A stretch of 64,000 nt of DNA from Mesocentrotus franciscanus (taxonomy: Eukaryota; Echinodermata; Echinoidea; Camarodonta; Strongylocentrotidae): assembly GCA_037976565.1 (NCBI GenBank), contig CP137668.1, positions 31,482,264 through 31,546,263 on the forward strand, written 5' to 3'. Positions 57,772 to 64,000 of this stretch are shown here, in pieces; the first letter of the stretch is position 1, and each line of letters begins with the position of its first letter. Below the pieces are notes generated by a model. That model saw only the letters and a list, made by a program, of their open reading frames with translations. It did not search any database and was not told the DNA's origin. A program made the position numbers and the translations under genes.

Positions 57772-58460
57772 GCAAGGACATTTTTCATAAACATAATGGG
57801 CCCGCACGAAAGTTAACTCGGAGTCAAGTTCCATGAGCATCCAACGCACATCCGAGCGCGCGTACGGGTGGATTTTTTGTATTTTAAATATGCGATATCT
57901 CTTCACTGGAGTAAATACTTGAAGTCGATATTTTGAGTATAGTATACCCAGTTGAATGTAGACCCTAAACAGGTACCTCTAAACATGGACAGAAAAGGAC
58001 ATTTTTTCATAAACATAAAGGGCCCGCACGAAAATTAACTCGGAGTCAAGTTCCATGAGCATCAAACGCACATCCGAGCGCGCGTACGGGTGGATTTTTT
58101 GTATTTTAAATGTGCGATATCTCTTCACTGGAGTAAATATTTGAAGTCGATATTTTGAGTATAGTATACCCAGTTGAATGTAGACCCTAAACAGGTACCT
58201 CTAAACATGGACAGAAAAGGACATTTTTTCATAAACATAAAGGGCCCGCACGGAAGTCAACTCGGAGTCAACTTCCATGAACATCCAACGCGCATCAGAG
58301 CGCGCGTACGGGTGGAATTTTTGTATTTTAAATTTGCGATATCTCTTCACTGGAGTAAATATTTGAAGTCGATATTCCGAGTATAGTTTACCCAGTTGAA
58401 AGTAGACCCTGAACAGGTACCCCTAAACATGGACAGGAAAATATATTTTGTCATAAGTTA
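57772..58460 (+). repeat. Tandem array of a 222-bp unit, about 3.1 copies
   Basis: The phrase GGACATTTTTTCATAAACAT recurs at 57776 (one T shorter), 57997 and 58219, and a decayed start recurs near 58431. Each unit contains GGGCCCGCACG, ACTCGGAGTCAAGTTCCATG, GAGCGCGCGTACGGGTGGA, GCGATATCTCTTCACTGG, GAAGTCGATATT and CCCAGTTGAATGTAGACCCT. Copies 1 and 2 are very close; copy 3 differs more (for example CGGAAGTCAACTC and CATCAGAGCG). The 70-codon frame at 58174-58386 crosses a unit boundary and is not maintained between units. Confidence 0.95.
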
Positions 58461-61400
58461 TGGTCCCTTCAAGTGTCTAGACTATAGTGATTGTCTGGAA
58501 GTAAAATAATATATATATATGTTATATATACATGTATATGTATATCAATCTCTATATGAATTGTATCGAAAGCATGTCCGCAATGAATATCATTGAACGT
58601 TCGAACCCCATAGCTGGCCTCCAAACGGATTTTGACCAGCTCTCTCGATGATAAAGTGTTACGAACTAATTAGATTTTCATGTTGGGATAACATTTTACA
58701 ACATGGCGTAGGAGAGTATTCTACCCCCTAAGGCTTTAATGTCCTCGTATAACCCGTGTTAATAGACTTGATATCAGGAGATTAAGTGCTATAGTGAGCT
58801 GTTGTGGTGTATATCAGCCGAAGTTACAGACAGGCTGAGGAGCAATTTCGTACTATATTTGAGAATAATCCCCAGCCCCCCAAAACCATGACTTTGGAAA
58901 TGACGATGTAAAGTAACAGACTACTAAAATGTTGTATATAAATTGATTGAAAGAGAGCCTAAATGTTTAAAAAAATAATATTCCATGCATTTATTTTGTT
59001 TATTTTTTAGCTTAGTGAATACAACGATGGCGAAAAAACTATTATAGAGCATTTGCATCATCGTCTCAATATAGCCCTATGCAATAATACTAACCTCACA
59101 GATTACAGAAAGTCTTAGTGCTACAGTAATTTTCTTTCTTCATTTTTTTTTTGCTATTTATATGACAAATAATAATGTGTTTAAGACAAGGAAGGAAATG
59201 ACAAAATTAATGTTTCTTAATATTATTTTGAAATGAAAGGTTCAAGTAACATCGTATAATAGGTTTATATATAATTTAGCAATCACCCATTTATCATGCT
59301 TATGCAGTCCGAAAACAAATCTTGCTCCATGTTGATTAGTAATAAAGCCATTTGAAAAATGATGTACACTTCCATAGTGACAAACAAGCCATATTCCATT
59401 GAAAAAAGTCCTCATATATGATTATTGTCCAAACGCTATTTCCCAGAAAGTAGAAAATCATGCGTAGCCTAAAGCCGCGGTACTAGATCTGAGATGATCT
59501 TTTGAGAGATTTTCTGGAAATATGGAAGAGATATCACGATTTCCATCTAAAGAATGGATTAAATTCAAGCAAATTATCCTTCATTTGAAACTATTCCATG
59601 GTGCAATGTATGGCGGAATATGGTAGCAATGCTTGTAGGTACATAGATCATTGCCATCAGATGTTTCTAATTCATCATTACCAATTAAAAGAGAATTCAA
59701 CCCTGATATAAGTTGGGTTTAAAAGAAGCGTAAAAAATGAGAGGGACGGGTCAGTGAAAGTTCGAGCAAAATCCGATTAAAAATAAGAAAGTTTCCCTTT
59801 CGCTCTGTACTAAAAGAAATCAGAAATTTCTATTTTTGCCCTGAATAAACTTTCCAGTCATATTTGCACCCTAAATTACTGCAAATATGCTTTTAATACA
59901 ACCCTTGGTATCAAACAAATCTATTCCGTCATCAATAACTAAGAAAACGAAAGTTCATGAAATTTTCTGTACAGACCAAGTTGGAGAAAACCTCGCAAGC
60001 TACGTCATACTGTTGCCCATTTGTGTTTCACTGATGACAACTTCAAAAAGTAATAACTTTCCTGATTTTAATCGCATATTGCTAAAACTTTCACGAATAT
60101 GATTCCCTCATTTTTCTGCTTTTATTAATTCCAGCCAATTTAACACAATTTCTTTATACCACCAAGCAACCTGAAAGAGTTATCATCACCAGCTCATTGA
60201 AGAGTGGGGTCATTTTCACTCTCCCCGAGGCGACACAAAAGACAGGAAAGCCAATTACGCTTTCGGATTGGAACAACTACATGTACATGAACAATATCTC
60301 GACTAACCCATTGCCTACTGGATCAGGGTAGTTTCTGTATTAAGCCTATGGGGAATATTAGAATAAAGTAGCCAACGGGTTAAACACATAATCCGTTGGG
60401 TATACGCAAATCTCAAAGAACCTAATCGTGATTGATATGTGATACCACACACAAGCGTTGCAACAAGAAAATGTTTAACGTTTTTGAAATAACTCTCAAT
60501 GAGGTTTACTTTGACCAAGCTCATGTAATCCTAAAATCCAGCATTTACAAACGATGAGCCCCAATCTCTTGGAGATTTGTCGAGGAACTTTTCGGATGGC
60601 ATCTTATTGACGGATCCGGGAAAGGTGGGGGGATATGTGCAAAACCCAATATGGTATACCTAAGTAAGGTAAGTAGAAAAGAAGAGGGTTGGGGATTTTG
60701 ACCGCAGCAATTTTAGATGCGAAAGAGTCACCCCTGAAAAAATGATATGATAAAATATGATCGCACGTCCACCCGTGCTTGCTTGTCAGAGCTTTATTTT
60801 AGAGAGAATGAGCCCTCAAAATGTGAATTTTGTAATGTTTTTATACTTTTTATTTATCAGGTTATGTTATGCTTGCTTGACAGAGCGTTTTTTTTTTCTT
60901 TTCTTCTCGGGATTCTACCCTAAAGAAAATATTCCATTACATTCTCTTTTCCCACGGGGGCGGCATGCACTTCGACCGCATCAAAATCTGAATGTTAACT
61001 TGACAGGTTTGAAGTATGAGTGGCGTTCTTAACCTCATACTTTGATTAACTGTTCATGACTTCATGGCATTAATACATTGTCTAAGCCCAAGAGGGATTT
61101 TTCTTCTTCTGTGTTTTTTGCTTCTCTCGTTGTCTTTGTTTTATAAAGCAATATCTCTGCTGCTAATGATTTTCATGAACATTGACCGTTCTTGTTCTTT
61201 TTTCTGATATTAAAATGTACAGCGAAGAGTGAAGTACCCTGTCTGTCTCTTCGCTGAAGACATTCAATCGGTTTTCAGTTTCTTTGGTGTAATGAGGCTA
61301 TCTAAAATAAATCCTAAATCAGATTTGATTTAATTTTTAAATAGTACATGTTGCAGGCGGTCTACCAAAGAAGCCGCAAGTGAAATTTGAGGACGAGTAG

Positions 61401-61563
61401 TTGATCCAGTCCCTGGTGGATCCGCCGAACCAGTTAATCCTCAACTATGACTGTAATTAGGAGAAGTCTCGGAGAAGAACGCCCTCCTTCATAGAAGAAG
61501 CAACAAATATTGCCCTTCTCAGTTTAGAATGATTAGTTTCATATTATAAAATCAACGTATATA
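58461..61563. other. Unannotated AT-rich DNA, no gene seen
   Basis: Contains a TATA/TACATG simple stretch (58505-58550). Frames reach 91 codons (60757-61032) with no domain. ACGGATCCGGGAAAGGTGGGG at 60611 is only faintly like a hAT terminus. Confidence 0.5.
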
Positions 61564-61620
61564 CAAGTGGCGTAGCTTGAGGGGCCACAGGCAATACTGG
61601 GGGAAGAGGAGGGCGCCGGC
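61564..61620 (+). mobile_element. hAT-like left terminus, solitary
   Basis: AAGTGGCGTAGCTTGAGGGG followed by purine-rich GGGGGAAGAGGAGGG resembles the ends at 52041 and 30762 (minus). No right end or duplication was found within about 400 bases. Confidence 0.35.
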
Positions 61621-61723
61621 CTTACTCGGTGGATAAAATGCAGAGTTTTGTTAAAAACAATGCATTTAATTGGGAAGGGGGTTCAGGAAAGGTCGGAATG
61701 TCTTCTGACCACATTGCCTTTCA

Positions 61724-61726
<3 letters not shown>

Positions 61727-61761
<35 letters not shown>

Positions 61762-61830
61762 ACTCTCTCTTTCAAACTCTCTTCCTCACTCCCTCCTCCC
61801 TCTCTCTCTTTCTATCTTCCTTTATTGTCT
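61727..61830. repeat. (CT)n-rich tract
   Basis: A clean (CT)n of about 15 units passes into CTTT/CCCT sequence. Overlapping plus frames are artefacts. Confidence 0.9.
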
Positions 61831-62015
61831 TATTATCTTCCATGTTTCGTCATTTCTTGGGGGAACGTGACCCTATGCCCGTATAGCGTTGTCACTCTAC
61901 ACTGTGCATCCTTTATCATTTAGGATATGATGATGAGAAGCAGTATATTATAGATGAAACATTACTGCCCGTTCTTTATGTATAAAATGGTCATCCAGAA
62001 TCAGGTGATATATAC

Positions 62016-62110
62016 AAATAATAATGATAGTCACATTTGTATAGCGATTAATACTACGTGTCTAAGCGCTTTACATTGTAATTATCACTATTACATGTAT
62101 GTACAATGCA
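62016..62110 (-). repeat. Fragment of a SINE-like repeat with AAT tail
   Basis: AAATAATAATGATAG is followed by CATTTGTATAGCG, then GTCTAAGCGCTTTACATTG. This has the same layout (AAT run, TTTATATAGCGC, then TAAGCGCT) as family 2 at 13594 and 54049. The rest of the body is absent. Confidence 0.5.
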
Positions 62111-64000
62111 AACCAGTGTCCAGGGTAATTTTTTTTAATACTCTTTTTTTCACCGATTCTTCACCATTGAAATTCACGAGAAAACGGTCAACTAGAAATA
62201 AATTCCATCTCTAAACAATTTTTGGTCGATGAAGCATTCTCAGGGGATGTAATCTATCAAGATCATAAAACTCATTTACCTTGAACCTTAAATCATTTCT
62301 CGTTTCCCTAACGTGCGGATATATACGTCTACAATCTTTTGAAATGTTACCAACCATCTGATTTTCTTTCGGCGTTTTTAGAAGGTGTCACTGAACAAAA
62401 CCCTCGCACTACAGGCAATTCGGATATTGACATCATTCTTGCGTTGACGGCAAACAGATATGAGAAAAAGAGAAAAGAACAGTAAAACAAAGATAAACTC
62501 AATGTCCTTTTGTTTTACACCGCGGCCTTGAATGTTCAAACGTCTAGCTCCTTTTCATCATACTGACACAGTTATTATCATGTTCAATTCATCGCTTTGC
62601 CGAATAAGAAAAAGGGGCGTCCCAGTATTAATGGGATCAATATTTGATAACATGATGATACAGACTGGTGTTGCATTCGTCTCATTCTTTAGACAAACAG
62701 CAGGTGTATCGGCATCATTGACGTCCAGCAAAGATGGATTCGTGTTTTTGTTTCAAAATACTTCCGATCGCAAACATATCCGTTTATTTCTGGTAAGGAA
62801 CATGATAGAGTAGTGTTAGAGCGATTCCGCAGCTCCGAGCAGAAAGGAAATTGAAAGATCTCTCAGAAAAATCACCAGATGATTTTTGGTTTTGAGCTGC
62901 GACTGAATATGAGAAAGAAAACAAAAATCGATTGAGAAATCAACCTGCAGTTTATCATCGAAAGCTGAGCGGAGCAAAGTCTGTGTAGTCGCCCCCTGCC
63001 AGTAATTTGATGTACTTGGAATAGGACAAGACAATTGCCTACATAACACAAGAAAAATGATTGCGAGGACTTCCACACATACTAGAATGTACATGTATAG
63101 TTATTATCATTATGATATGGTTTAATGAAACTAATAGCAATTTCACAATGGTTGTCATTTTTGGAATGGAACATTCTACCTTGATCTTATATGTTTTCGA
63201 ATCCTTCTACATTTATCATGATCATACAAGTTGCGTTTATTATTGTCTTGATAAACCCACCATTTGGGTAAAGCTTTATATAGGAAATATTAGAAACCTG
63301 AAACTGACATTATATATACAAACTGATAATACATCACCCTAAACAAAACATGCAGTTAGAGAATTTTCTCATTTGTAATCCCTCTTCATCTATCCCTTTA
63401 TCATTTTGACGTCACAATTTGAAAGAGAGATACAGGGAAAGAGACAGTAAGAATGGGGGAGGGGTGTGGGAAAGACACTATGGCAAGTGATGGTTTCATT
63501 TTTACATGTCAAGTCTTTCCCTTGCTCAATTTAATTTTCAAGAGGTTCGCATGTCTCCAGAAACCACATGTCTCCAAAGAAAACAAAATCTTCTTTTGAG
63601 GGTGAACAAATTGAGCATCTGTATAGACAAAAATTACAAATTCTTTCTTTTTCTTCTCCCCCCCCCCTCCATGCATGATAAAACATACGAAATGCATAGC
63701 TGATGTGTATCAAAGTTTCCGGTTTTTAAGCATTGATATGGATATAGAGTACTAAATTCATTGACATAATCGTCTTGCATCACGATGGCTTTTTTTTGGA
63801 CCGGATCTCTCCAATTTAAGATTTCCTCTATGAAATAATAAATTTGAATAAAACCATGCCTGGTCGTAATGATGTTCTGCGACATACATTTTAAGTAACG
63901 TACCTCGCTTATTTCAATTATTTGACTTGTTATCTTCTTCTTCCATTATTTTTACAACATCTACGTGAGATAAACAGCGACTGCGAATCAATGACCTTGT
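62111..64000. other. Unannotated AT-rich DNA, no gene seen
   Basis: Frames up to 93 codons (62532-62813, 63061-63342, 62816-63094) have no recognisable domains. A C run at about 63659-63667 and a short GA patch near 63421-63445 are the only simple sequence. Confidence 0.5.

Overview
This window looks like non-coding nuclear DNA from a marine invertebrate, most likely a sea urchin or another echinoderm. It is AT-rich with no operon-like packing. No reading frame looks like a gene. The longest open frames (up to about 240 codons) lie inside CT, GA, AAT or CAT microsatellites and give runs of Ser/Leu, Arg/Glu, Asn or Asp. The echinoderm assignment rests on two tRNA-derived SINE-like families that I recognise from memory as common in sea urchin genomes, and on the density of GA/CT tracts. 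I could not check it by search. The window is probably intergenic or a large intron.

Layout. 1-5 kb: a dispersed-repeat fragment at the left edge, pyrimidine and purine tracts, a SINE (3114-3318) and a GGTAGTAGAGGT-type minisatellite (4123-4446). 5-15 kb: mostly unique AT-rich DNA with a second SINE fragment (8019-8160), degenerate TTAGGG-like repeats (9729-9789), a palindromic element (9878-9995), and a TTC tract followed by a tRNA-headed SINE on the minus strand (13594-13884). 15.6-17.1 kb: a 710-bp tandem duplication, identical except for two 1-base homopolymer differences. 19.4-21.3 kb: the most interesting locus. An 869-bp hAT-type non-autonomous transposon (20389-21257) has matching 8-bp target-site duplications and carries an inverted, about 97% identical copy of a 310-bp segment that also lies 1.1 kb upstream.

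22-35 kb: short diverged tandem duplications, hAT-like terminal fragments, a 240-bp ATT microsatellite and a foldback MITE flanked by TTAA (33942-34294). 36-46 kb: a 570-bp CT tract, two more TTAA-bounded elements (41934-42298, 44997-45527), a GAT tract and a probable non-LTR retrotransposon 3' tail (46085-46345). 46-64 kb: largely unique DNA interrupted by AAT and CAT microsatellites, SINE pieces beside the AAT tracts, and a 222-bp tandem array (57772-58460).

No genes act together here. The organisation is that of an old transposon landscape: cut-and-paste MITEs (hAT and TTAA types), SINEs whose tails appear to seed AAT microsatellites, and a few recent rearrangements. Three short higher-GC stretches with splice-like borders are listed only as low-confidence exon candidates. 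All identity figures are manual counts.
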